A stretch of DNA of 64,000 nt. Origin: Rhizoclosmatium globosum. Lineage: Eukaryota; Chytridiomycota; Chytridiomycetes; Chytridiales; Chytriomycetaceae. Numbering within the stretch: the stretch's first letter is position 1; the number at the start of each line of letters is the position of its first letter. Position numbers and translations under genes: made by a program. This document shows, piece by piece, positions 1 to 11,506 of the stretch. The notes beneath the pieces were generated by a model. That model saw only the letters and a program-made list of their open reading frames with translations. It made no database searches and had not been told where the DNA came from. The stretch spans positions 496,001 through 560,000 of the forward strand of contig MCGO01000017.1 in NCBI GenBank assembly GCA_002104985.1. The letters are read 5' to 3'.

Positions 1-660
1 TTGAGTGTGTTGTGGTGACTAGTGTACTCACGTTTACACAGATATGCCAGCACCTTCAAAATCTACGAAGAGTATCAAAAACAACTACGAGGGAAAGCTC
101 TGCAAATTTGGAGACGAATGGAGGTAAGTTGAGTGTGTTGTGGTGACTAGTGTACTCACGTTTTTACACAGATATGCCAGCACCTTCGAAATCTACGAAG
201 AGTATCAAAACAACTACAAGGGAAAGCTGTGCGAGTTTGGAGGCGAATGGAGGTAAGTTGAGTGTGTTGTGGTGACTAGTGTACTCACGTTTTACACAGA
301 ATTGCCAGCACCTTCGAAATCTACGGAGAGTATCAAAACAACTACGAGGGAAAGCTCTGCAAATTTGGAGGCGAATGGAGGTAAGTTGAGTGTGTTGTGG
401 TGACTAGTGTACTCACGTTTTACACAGATATGCCAGCACCTTCGAAATCTACGAAGAGTATCAAAACAACTACAAGGGAAAGCTCTGCAAATTTGGAGAC
501 GAATGGAGGTGAGTTGAGTGTGTTGTGGTGACTAGTGTACTCACCTTTTACACAGATATGCCAGCACCTTGAAAATCTACGAAGAGTATCAAAACAACTA
601 CAAGGGAAAGCTCTGCAAATTTGGAGACGAATGGAGGTGAGTTCAGTGTGTTGCTTTTGG
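1..660 (+). repeat. Tandem array of five exon-intron units, period about 128 bp
   Basis: Five near-identical units follow one another. Each can be read as a 46-48 nt intron starting GTAAGTTGAG (GTGAGTTGAG in later copies) and ending TTTACACAG, followed by an 81-nt exon. The exon is 27 codons with the same phase at both ends (AG before the donor, A after the acceptor, joined as Arg), so any number of copies splices in frame. The peptide begins YASTFEIYEEYQNN and ends LCKFGDEW; I do not recognise the family. Copies differ by a few substitutions and small indels, which break frame in some. Decayed single copies recur at about 8340-8540, 9530-9690 and 10675-10740. The array runs off the left edge, so the parent gene is not seen. 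Reading it as exons is inference from splice signals and frame; a non-coding minisatellite is the alternative. Confidence 0.7.
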
Positions 661-780
661 CAATGTGTGTAAGCATAGTTGATGCTACACAGGAAGTGAC
701 TTAAATGTTCTTCAGCATGAAATAATTGAAGGTTTATTTTTTTGATTAAATAAACACCTTTTTATGGTTTTCTGTTATTG

Positions 781-3700
781 CTATGATGTTGCAGTGGAAG
801 GCAAAGGAGGTGGATGATTTTGTTGCTGAACACGTCGTACTCGATTTTCACTGTTGTCTTCTGTATCCATGGATTCATTCATGCTTATGACTGCGTCTTT
901 ATTTGTTGAAGTAGGGTGGATCCGAGGAACACGAATAGAGTCAAAAGACGTTGCTGTATCTTCAAAACTTGTGAATATTGATGATGTTGATGGGAAGTAT
1001 GGCACGGATGAAGCAATGGTTTGATTTGTTGGCTGTTCAGTATCACTTTTTATGCGGCGAACTTTAGATGATGTTGAAGCTTTGGACTCAGGATCCAGAA
1101 ACTGTCCAACATCATTCCATTGTTTGCGGTAACTTATGTAGCTTTGATCATGGCGCAGATTTGTAATTACTCCCAAAGCAGCAGAACGGTTTAAAAACGG
1201 CAAGATACGAATATCTTGGAACCGATGAGGACGGGAACATCCCACAAACAACCCGTTCAGAGTTAAACTATTTGTCCAACTTGGATTTGGATTTAAATCA
1301 AGGATAACACGATTAAAAGTTTCTCCTTGTCCCTTGTGATAGGTTGAAGCTGAACAATGGTCAAAGCCACAAGACACTACTGAAACTGTGACATCACCTT
1401 CCAAATCCTTTCCAATTTTTACACTTAGTTTTCTTGAACTTTCCTTTGAGAATGAAGGGATGGGCAGTAAGATTTTTGAATTAGATAGTGATGGCATTCC
1501 TTGAGGCATCAAGTTTTGGTCAAGCTCAATAACTGAAAACCATGGAGGTATAATTGTGATTACATCACCAGGGGATGCATTAACAAGGCATGTTGCTAAA
1601 GTTTCTGGATTTTGTGGATATATACTATTGTACATGCACTGTGTCCCATTATTGAGCTTTGCAGCAGTGTTAAAGTTGTAATTTAAAGCAACAGGAGCTC
1701 CATGAACATATATACCCCAGAGACTTGGGAATTTTTCAGCCTCTTCATCTGATAGTTGGTGTACTAAAGGGTAAAGTTAGTATCTATATTTTAAGAAATG
1801 TTTGTACCTGTGTTGTCCCACAATGGTAATCTCCATCTAATGACTGCTTGACCCCTTGATAAAGCAAGTCGTTTTAGCAAAAGCCAGTTGTATGCATTCA
1901 CTGAAGAATTGACAGCAGAGAATAAACGTGCTGTATACCACATGGGATCCAAGAGGAAATCTTCAGGGCTAAGTACTCGAAAATGCTTGCACCGATGTGG
2001 ACAAGAAGCTGGACAATGTGAGTCTTCGGCTTCATGGTTTGATGGGAATGGTTTCAGAACATCAGAATCAATTTGAGAACAGTGTTCACAAGATGTTGCA
2101 AACATTGCATATGTGAATGGTATAGGATGATCTTCCGGCGAAGCAACAATTCTTAGAAAGCGTTGGAGTGGAGGATTGCTGCCAGCACGTTCATTGATGG
2201 TAAGTAAGTCACGAGTAAACATCCGAAACAGTTTTCCAGCTCTTGAATTTAAGAGTAAAGAATCCATTAGTGACGAACCAATGGCTTTCAGCTGTAGAAA
2301 ATCCCCTAGGCATATGGATGAGGAAAAACTAGCCTCAAAAAGTGCTTACCTAATATTAATATACAAATACCACCAAAAGGCAAAGCATTTCCTTTGATGC
2401 TCTGAAGTCGCTCATTTAATAGAACCAAATGAGCATCTGAAACTTGGGAAATTTCATCAATAATCAAAAATTTAACTTTTTGCAGGCGTTCGACACCAGC
2501 CATGTGTTTTTTGTTTCTTGCTGCATCTAGTGGTGCAAGAGCAGTTCCTGAGTAGTTTAGGTGAGCAAACGAATGAATTGTGAAACCAACTTTGTGTTGG
2601 TTGGTTGCAACTCCTTGAGCTGCAATAACAATGATGTTCCAGGGAAGAGAGATTCAAAAAGTGCAGCAATCTCACGACCCATAGTTGACTTTCCAGTTCC
2701 AGGTCCACCTTCAACAAAATGAAGTATTTGTGGCATTGGGTTTTTTTGAAACGAAATAGCCATCTATTAAATCCAGCTTGTTGCTGTGAATTTAATGTGA
2801 CATTTGTTTGATATGTTGAAGGAGGAGATTGTGCAGAATTAAGAGATGTAGTATTTAGAGATAGAGAGACTGTAGTAGTTGTTTCAGGTTCATTTGATGG
2901 TAACTTTCCAAACTAAAGCTAATTCCCAAGTTTCTTTTAATGTTGTTGTTGATTTCAGATTTGAAGACTGAGTTGCATAATCAATCCAATTGTCTTCATT
3001 TATGTTGTCAAATGCATTTGGTTCAACAGCAGCATTGGCGACAGAAAGAATTGGGGGCATGGCCTGATTCAACAAAGCAACACAGCCAATATTTCGCTCA
3101 ATCTGCTTTTGCTCTGCAGTGGACACTCGTGATCCATCAAAACGTTCACGCAGATTTTTCTATTCTTGCAAGCATATTTAAATCATCTGCTGTTGTTGGT
3201 TGATCTGATGGACCACGACTTCCTTCAAACGCTGATTGAGTAGCACCTCCATGATGAGTAGCTAAATAAGCCTTATATTCACTGAATGGAGTTGCAAGTT
3301 GACTATTATAGCGGCGAGAAGCAATGCGATGTTCAGAGTTTAAGTACTGCTGTTCATGCAAATTGATAATCATTCGCCTACGACCAGCTGATACTACATC
3401 AGTTTCTGCAGACAGATCATCAAAAAACTGCTGAAACCCATCAAAGTCAGCAGTATACTTGTTGAAGTCGTGGTTGAAGAGAGCAAGCATCACTATTCCA
3501 TAATGGTTTGCCTTTTTTACCCAAGACACTTGGTCCAAGTCATTTGAAGGCATTGGACCAGGGTGATGGGGAATATCATAACAATAAAGGGGATAGTTTG
3601 ACTGGGCAACATTCTAACAACCACATTCTCATGCTCAGGATGTGATTCCTGAAAGTTGATTCTAAGCGCTTTCTTACGGCCAGGTTTCTTGACAGCATCA

Positions 3701-6700
3701 GGATCCACGTTCACACTTTCAGCAGTCTCTTGAGCTTTTTCCTTAATTGTTTCAGTTAGACAGGCAAACTCAACCAAGTTAAAATCCTGCAGTAGATCCC
3801 CACGATGTTCATAATTTGTGTACTGCGACAACCTAATTGGTACCACACCACCATCTTCTTGACGTTGAAACGTGATATCAACATTTTCAGCATAACAGCT
3901 GGTAGAATCCATTTCTGTAACATATTTTTCAGTAACTACAGATAAATCATCATCAGCTGGGAGAGATGTTGCACCAAGACCTTCAAGTATTTCAAGAGGC
4001 TCTGCAAGCCAGACAAAACGAGTACCATGGGACATATTGAATTGATTTTGGCCATCAAGAAGTGAGAGTAGCAAAGATAATTGGTACTGTTTGACTTTAC
4101 TTTGATTTCCTATGATGCGAGTCAAAACACGAGCAGTCTGGCGGTGGGGGTTAATTGCAGAATCTGGAGCATTACTAGGGTATGACTTGGAAACCTCGAC
4201 AGCTTCTTGGATGAGAGTAAGTAATGAAGTAAGTTCAACACCATCTCCTTTGACAATGTAGTCACAGATATAAGCATCAAGACCCATAGCTTCTCGACCA
4301 ATAAGTTGGACATTTACATGGGCCAAAGTCGCAACATTCATAACATCATTTGTGGGAGCAAAATACGAGTTTTTTCCAACCTCAGTAAAAGTCCTCAAGA
4401 CATTTGAATTATTTGGAGCACGAGTGTGAATTTGAGCATCATCAAATGGAATGTTTGGTTGGAATACAATATTGCGCGGATCACAAGCAAAAGGGTTGGA
4501 TCTTTCTGAAGGAGGTTCAATGAAAACCATTGCCAACCCCAATCTATGACAAAGAGTACAATTAAAAAGTGGAGGGCACAGATATAAACTTAAAACTTAC
4601 ACTTTGGCAGAAGAAGAGGGACTGTTTTTTCCAATGACCATAGTTGCAATTTGGACAAATCCAGATTTTTCACACCAAAGCTGTATACGCATTCGGAAAC
4701 GACAAGTGTCAGTTGGTTTCTTTGCCCTCAAGTAACAAGAAAAGTTGTGATTGTAATGGTCGCATTCTTTTGATGCATGCCGACATGCACAAGTGCAAAA
4801 CAGGTTTGGTTCTGTAATTGGATGAGGGGGGGGCTTCTGCGAATAGAAGCTGAATGTGGTTGTGGGATTTTGGCTAACTCCCATTCTTCTGGTGAAAGAG
4901 AGAACCTGATTGTACTCTCAATGTATTGCCAATGTATTTGTTACGAGCAGGGTCATGAACAAGTGACAGGATAAACTCCCAAAGAGTTGGAGTACAGACT
5001 TTGTAATGACGGTGTTGGCTTCCAGACTTTGCTGTCTCTAGTGCATCAAACTCAGAGACAGTATTTCCCTGAGTTCCACGACGGCGCAATTGCCAGGGCC
5101 TCAGAGAAAGAGAATCAAAGTCTTTTTGAGCAGGAATAGCAAGCAAGCCCTCACGAACACCCTGATCCAGTAACCCAAAACTCTTTGCATATGCAAAGGG
5201 GTGACAATCTATCAAACGAACACTATTTAAGTAAGAATCAGGTATTTTGTCAAATGTTAAACCCTTTGGGTCATCCCAATTGTTGACAACTGGGAAGCAC
5301 AAACGATAGGTTAACAAGTGGCGATCCATGTGTGGGTTACATGTTACAAAGTACGACAATGTGGGTCCAAAGAAACGAAGAAGTGCTATCATTTGAGAGT
5401 ACGCCTTTTTGCTACGTTCTTCAGAGTACCAAACTTGTTCACCAGCAGAAGCAATGAGTGGACCAATTTCTGAAAGAAGAAGTTTAGCATCTTTAGACTT
5501 TGGATTCTTAATGGCGTTTTCCAAACGAGCTTCAACTCCTTCATTTAACAAACGTGTTAACTCTGCCATGGCAGCAGGTGTGTTACGCCACTTTTTACCA
5601 ACACCCGAAAAGTCTGAAGTTGAAGTTGAAGGTGGCCAAAGAAGAAACCAAATTCAGGATAGTCTGCAAATACGTTTGAAGCTTGATTGAGCATGTGGCG
5701 GATCTGAGAAATAGTTGGTGGACCAGTTCCAAAGGGCCAACCACAAAGAAAGAGGTGAAACATTGAACCATTCATCATTTTGTCCATCTCACCAAAATCT
5801 CCCATCAATTTTTTTTCTTGTTTTGCAATGAGGGGGGTTGTGTTTGATGGAACGGAGAGGGGATTTACAGACTGTGATGTTGGTTTAGAGGAGAAAATAG
5901 ATGTAGGAGTAGCTCCAGAGGAAGTTGGGACATCAATGCCAGGAAAGCTGTCATCATCGTCTTCGTTGTCTTCATCTTCTTCTATCATCTCAATATCTTG
6001 TTCCATCCCATCAACATCTTCTTCAGTGTCCATTGATTCTTCAGTTTCATCAACATCTTCTCCAAATTTTTCTGTTTGGATTGCTTGGAGAACTTTGGAA
6101 AAGATTGATTCGTCTTGTTCTGAAGATGCATCAAATGTTTCAACCAAGACAGGCTGCAATGGACCCAACAAGAATTCCTTGTCAGATGCTTCTGGAACTA
6201 GTATAGATGCAGATGGGGCACCTGGAACTGTAGCTGAAGCCATCCCTTCCATTGAAAGAGCATTTGGGTCAGCAACAACATTTGCTGTATCCAGCAACAC
6301 ATCCACCAAAGTTTCCACCCCATCAAAATGAGACTCCAAAACAAACTTTCCACGCATTTCAGGAGGGCCATAGTCAGAAAGGTGTTTTGCCCATATCACC
6401 AGTTCACTTTTGTCCAAGTGGAACACATGACGATAGCCATTTTTGATTTGAAGTCTCCCATTAGCATCATTTAACACCATGTTCCATCGGGATAGAAAGC
6501 CAACAAACATAATAGAAAAGTCGACAGTTTCAGCTGTTATTGCTGAAGCAGGAAAAACACAAGATTCTTTTGCAGCAAGATGACGTGTTGATTGCTCAAA
6601 AGCGGATGTTGGAACTGCCACTAGTGATTTTTGAGAACAAGGCGGTCACGGGTGTCCACAAGTTTCAAAATGCCAGATTGCAAATGCACAGTACTCAAAC

Positions 6701-7829
6701 AACGCACTCCGAGAAAGGAAAGTTTTGGAAGAGCTGTTATGTATGAAGGTTCAGAATACTGTTACAAAAACTGAAGACCTACAAGCACGATTTGCAGAGC
6801 CATAATCAATGCCTCCTGCTAGTGATAATGTTGGCACACTTCTTACTGATGGTTGCTTTTTGTTATCTTTGTCTTTCTTTGAAGGAACTTTTTTCAGACA
6901 GGAACGGTGGCAACCAGAGCAAAGAGCGGCTTTTGTGTTGAGTGTGATGGGCTCTGAAGAACAGGTCTTCAGCAAAAAATGCTCGTGCAATAAATAGAAC
7001 CGCCCGTCAAGGACAAAGTAAATCCGCACTGGATTATCGTCAGATAGTTTTGAAACAGACAAGTGATATAATTTTGCAAGAGGGAAGCTCAAAACAACTT
7101 CATCCTTTTTCAAGATGATGCGAACACCACAAGCAGCACATCCATAAAGAGGGAGATTTGGAGAAAAAACAGAGTCAAACTCTGTAATACAGGCTGTTTT
7201 TTCTTGATCAGAGATGGGAATAAAGGCGTCGTTTGGGTTTTTCTGATAGTCCAAGTTACTGTACCAATATGCACGTGCTGTCTGAGGATCATTGGTGTAG
7301 TCTGTTTTGCTAATTTGTTGGTGGCCTTTTTTAACCAAAATGTGTGACATTACCTTTAAACTTTTCAGGTAAAGCATTTAAGTCATCTTCATTCTCCTTT
7401 TCTCGTCGAGCTCGCTGTTGAATACGATCTTCTCTCTTGAGGCGATCTTTCTCACTTTCAGACATAATTGTTCGAGCAGACACACGGGACGAGGAGTTGA
7501 GCTCCTTGATTCCAGCCTTTGTGGTGGATGAGAGAGACTCACGAGCAGACACACGAGAAGAGGAGTCTTTTTGTCTTGCAGCTGTTGTTTTAGAGAGAGA
7601 TTGAAGACTGCGAGAACGTGCCCTCTTCATTGCGGATGCAGATTGAATAGGAGTAGTTGAAAGCAATTGATTGGCTGAAACACGTGAGCTAAAGCGGATT
7701 CCTTTTACTGTCTGAGATCCTAACTCTGAGAAACAGTGATCAGATCAAAAAACAATGCATCAAAGACAAACCAGCCACAATTCCATTACTTGTGTCCTTA
7801 TTTGACAACTCCATGGAATCAATCGTCAT
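781..7829 (-). CDS. Helitron-type Rep/Pif1 helicase (rolling-circle transposon protein), frameshifted
   Basis: Multi-exon transposase-helicase. From the N-terminus: a Ser/Arg-rich leader with three SSRVSA repeats (7829-7450); a zinc-binding DUF6570-like region with CAAC and CSGCHRSC (7200-6780); a Helitron-like N domain with TCNPHMDRH (near 5330); a Cys/His finger ending CRFRM (4800-4690); a Rep motif Y-x3-Y-x2-K in YICDYIVK (near 4260); then Pif1 helicase with Walker A GGPGTGKST (near 2695), Walker B LIIDEIS (near 2465), GDFLQL (2305-2285) and KGQGETFNRVILDL (near 1320). Spliceosomal introns restore the protein at 7771-7726, 4600-4544, 2349-2306 (joining ILIL to GDFLQL) and 1807-1764 (with TACTAAC). 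Frame slips remain near 6623, 5600 and 3600. No clear HUH motif is visible; HRH near 5010 is the only candidate. Element ends (5' TC, 3' CTRR hairpin) were not found. Family assignment is strong; activity is doubtful. Confidence 0.85.
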
Positions 7830-8334
7830 AAACATCTCTCTATCAGTTGCAAGCGACGAAGGGAAAGCAAGATGCGACTCTGAATCAGTGGTGTCAATGT
7901 GATAAATGTGAATGCATTCCCTAACCTTGTGAATCTACATTCATAGGAGTTACGATTGTTGCAGAAGTACTGCTTTGGATGGAGGCTAGAGAAGAGGTTA
8001 GAACAATGCAAAGACACACTTTGCCCCAAAGTGCTCACACGAGGCAGCGTCAACACAGCTTCAGATTGATCTGATCGATCTTCTCGACAATGTGGAGGAG
8101 CTGATCTTGCTCTTGTTGCGGATACAGTCTTCTTCTGTTTGGGGGCATGTTCTTGGTTGTCTAATTGGCTAAGAATTAATTCCACTACAATCAATTCATC
8201 AGATCACCAAAATCTTCCTAGCCATATGAAGATTTTGGATATGCTGCATATGCATTCCTCAATTATATAATAGAAAAGTTTATTTACACACACAAATCGT
8301 ATTTTTGAACTCAAATCATCTTTGATACTATGAG

Positions 8335-11300
8335 GAGATTAGATTCGACACAAAGTATCGATACAGCTACGAGGGAATGCTCTGCGGGTTTGGAGGATAA
8401 TAGAGGTAAGACGATTGTGTTGAGGTGACCGGTGTACTCATGCTTTACACAGATATGCCAGCAACGTCGAATTCAACGGAGAGGATCGAAACAACTATGA
8501 GGAAACGCTCTGCAAGTTTGGAGGTAAATGGAGGTAAGATGAGTGTATTGTGATGAAGTAAGTACTCAACTCCACATTCCCTTTGCCCTACAGCTCTTAT
8601 CGCCTTCAACTTTCAGCCGCATTCTTTCATAACAATAGAGAAAACCTGAGTAGAATTCAAGGGTCGCGCTGTGTCTGTGTCAATTGATTAGATTGGTCAG
8701 TTTGCGCACAACACAACTGTACCTCCAATCCTTGACGACGTTGGCCCACATTTCCTACACGCCTCCTTTGAATCCCATTCGATTGATTGCGCTTGATTTC
8801 AGTGTTGGGAAGGGCTTTTTGGTGGAGTCAGGTTTTGGATGTTTTTGCGAATGAATAGAAGTGCTCTTCCTCATCATAACTCTCGGTTTTTATTTGATGA
8901 AAAGCCTTTTGCTGGCCACCGTCAGAACCCAACGTGGGGATTTTCAGTAATTCGGAAAGACCATTTTCTTTACTTAAGGTATGTTCCAAAAACCCCTCCG
9001 CCGCCGCCTCAATAATCCATCTATTTCAAAACAAATTTGAGCAAAAGATGCAAATGCATATCACCATATTGCAATTCAAGATGGAGGGACAGACTTGATT
9101 TTTTGACGACATGGCGTCATTTGACGTAAACTGAGGTGGGGACAGACGGACAGACAAACTGAGCTTTGGTTAGGTCCTCGGATTGCTTTCCTTTATTTAT
9201 TTTATTACCGTTGAATTCTACATGTGGACTCCATAAGATAAGCAATGCATAAGGAAGTCCCTTGGATATCATTAGCTATACATTAGGAAATCCCTTGGAT
9301 GTCCATTGTTTCTTATGTTGTTCTGGAAGTATGAAATAGTATAACAGGACGACCAGTAATGAAGGCGAAAGTGAAAAGGAGAGGAATGCTGGAAGAAAAA
9401 GAAGAAATAGAAGTTGTACTTTCTACGAGTTTTACATCTATTACTTTCGCGATCCAAAACTACTGCGGCTGCCTTTCCTTTCTGTTTTAAGATTTGCTTG
9501 TGATAAATGTTTTGAATTTTACAAAGAGTACAATTAGGAAACGCTCTGCAAGTTTGGAGGAGAATGGAGGTAAGTTGAGTGTGTTGAGGTGACTAGTGCA
9601 CTCACGTTTACTCAGAGACGCCAGCACCGTCGAATCTACATAGAGTATCGACACAACTACGAGGAAACGATCTGCAAGTTTGGAGATGAATGGAGGTAAG
9701 ATGAGTGTGTTGTGATGAAATAAGTACTCAACTCCACATTCCCTTTGCCCCACCGCTCCTATCGTCTTCAACTTTCGGCCGCATTCAATCCTAATAATAG
9801 AGAAGGCCTGAGTAGAATTTAAGGGTCGCGCTGTGTCCGTGGCAATTGATTAGATTGGTCAGTTTGCGCACAACACAACCGTACCTCCAATCCTTGACGA
9901 CATTGGCCCACATTTCCTACACGCCTCTTTGAATCCCATTCAATCGATTGCGCTTGATATCTGTGTTGGGAAAGGCTTTTTGGTGGAGTCAGGTTTTGGA
10001 TGTTTTTGCGAATGAATAGAACTCTTTTCCCTTATGAGAAACATTGGTTTTTATTGGATAAACGTAATAGCAGCTTACTTCTCAAGAGCTGGACGATTTG
10101 ATAATTGCTCTAATCGCAAGAGCGAAATTCTTTTTTTAAGGTACGTCTCACAAACTCGGCCGCCGCCGCCTCCGAAATCGATCAAATAGCAAATAAAAAT
10201 GAAAGAAAAGTGCGCGCAATTGTCACCTACCTATGGTCCAAGATGGAGGGACGGACTTGGATTGTTGGAGATGGGAACGCGATTGGGGCAAAAGTGAGGA
10301 GGTTACGGACAGACGGACAGACAAACGAAGCTTTGGTTAGGTCTCGGATTTTTTTATTTCTTCTTCTATTACCATTGAATTCTACATGTGGACTCCATAG
10401 GACTTAGCGATACATTAGGGAGTTCCTTGAATATCTATTGTTTATTAGTTGTTCTGGAAGTATGAAAAGAACACGATTCCGTCGCGATCCACATCAACTG
10501 CAACTGCCTTTCTTTTCTGTTTTAAGATTCGCTTGTGATAGTCTTGGAGAATAGTGGTGTCCTGGAAATTAATGTAAGGCATCCAAGAAGTTTGGTCCTT
10601 AGGAAGGTTCTTCCATTGAACTAAGTATACATTCGCGCCGTCAATTTCTTGATGCTTGAGAATATCTGCTTTAAATTTTACAAAGAGTATCAATACGCCC
10701 ACGAGGAAACGCTCGGCAAGTTTGGAGGAGAATGGAGGTAAGTTGAGTGTGTTGTGATGAAGTAAGTACTCAACTCCACATTCCCTTCGCCCCACAGCTC
10801 CTATCGTCTTCAACTTTCGGCCGCATTCTTTCCTAATAATAGAGAAGGCCTGAGTAGAATTTAAGGGTCGCGCTGTGTCCGTGTCAATTGATTAGATTGG
10901 TCAGTTTGCGCACAACACAACCATACCTCCAATCCTTGACAATGTTGGCCCACATTTCCTACACGCCTCCTTTGAATCCCATTTGATCGATTGCGCTTGA
11001 TTTCAGTGTTGGGAAGGGCTTTTTGGTGGGTCAGGTTTTGGATATTTTTGCGAATGAATAGAAGTGCTCTTCCTCATCATAACTCTCGGTTTTTATTTGA
11101 TGAAAAGCTTTTCGTTGGCCACCGCCAGAACCCAACGTGGGGATTTTCAGTAATTCGCAAAGACCATTTTCTTTAGTTAAGGTATGTTCCAAAAACCCCT
11201 CCGCCGCCGCCTCAATAATCCATCAATTTCAAAATAAATTTGCGCAAAAGATGCAAATGAATATCACCATTTTATATTCAAGATGGAGGGACAGGCTTGA

Positions 11301-11360
11301 TTTTTTGGCGACATGGCGTCATTTGACGTAAAACTGAGGTGGGGACAGACAGGACAGACA
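8335..11360. repeat. Three degenerate direct repeats of about 1.0-1.2 kb
   Basis: The same ordered blocks occur three times. The anchor phrase AACTCCACATTCCC lies near 8570, 9730 and 10770, giving spacings of about 1160 and 1040 bp. Each copy starts with a decayed version of the 81-nt exon-like unit of the left-edge array plus its GTAAG donor. It then continues through shared blocks: a CGCATTCTTTC block, TTGGCCCACATTTCCTACAC, GTTGGGAAGGGCTTTTTGGT, a CCGCCGCCGCCTC block, and a final GGACAGACGGACAGACAAAC tract. Copies one and two end with GAATTCTACATGTGGACTCC. Differences are scattered substitutions and indels. No long conserved open frame runs through the repeats apart from the chromodomain relic. 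Together with 7830-8335, in which nothing was recognised, this fills the gap between the Helitron gene and the kinase gene. Confidence 0.75.
10480..10684 (-). pseudogene. Chromodomain relic, probably from a Ty3/gypsy-type element
   Basis: The minus strand encodes a chromodomain-like stretch: ADILKHQEIDG, then YLVQWKNLPKDQTSW, then a helix ILQDYHKRI followed by basic residues. The pattern of aliphatic start, YLVxWK, T-S-W and a C-terminal helix is that of chromodomains. In fungi such orphan chromodomains most often come from chromovirus integrase tails. No integrase, reverse transcriptase or LTR was found beside it. A shorter, more decayed version is embedded at about 9420-9520 in the preceding repeat copy, so the relic was duplicated with the 1.1-kb repeat. 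A host chromodomain fragment is possible. Confidence 0.55.
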
Positions 11361-11457
11361 AATTCCCAAAGGCGGCACCTAAATGAAGTCCGAGTACTCA
11401 TCCTCGGAAATTCCCAAAGGCGGCACCTAAATGAAGTCCGAGTACCTCATCCTCGGA
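11361..11457 (+). repeat. 48-bp direct duplication upstream of the kinase gene
   Basis: Two adjacent, almost identical 48-bp copies containing AAAGGCGGCACCTAAATG and GAAGTCCGAGTAC; the second has one extra C. They end about 50 bp before the kinase start codon at 11507, inside the likely promoter or 5' UTR. The duplication is directly visible. A regulatory role is only possible, not shown. Confidence 0.7.
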
Positions 11458-11506
11458 AATTTTCAATCCTCATTTCATCCAACAACACACCAACTCAACA
11501 AAGAGG

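Noticed and set aside
1..660. Helitron terminal or subterminal repeat of the neighbouring helicase gene
   Set aside because: The units keep exon-like frame and splice signals and recur beside the 1.1-kb repeats away from the helicase gene; no CTRR end with hairpin was found.
5000..5030. HRH as the HUH nickase motif of the Helitron protein
   Set aside because: Spacing and surrounding hydrophobic residues do not match the usual motif; kept only as a weak candidate.
5780..6331. Plus-strand 183-residue Ser-rich open frame
   Set aside because: It is the antisense shadow of the acidic Asp/Glu-rich stretch of the Helitron gene.
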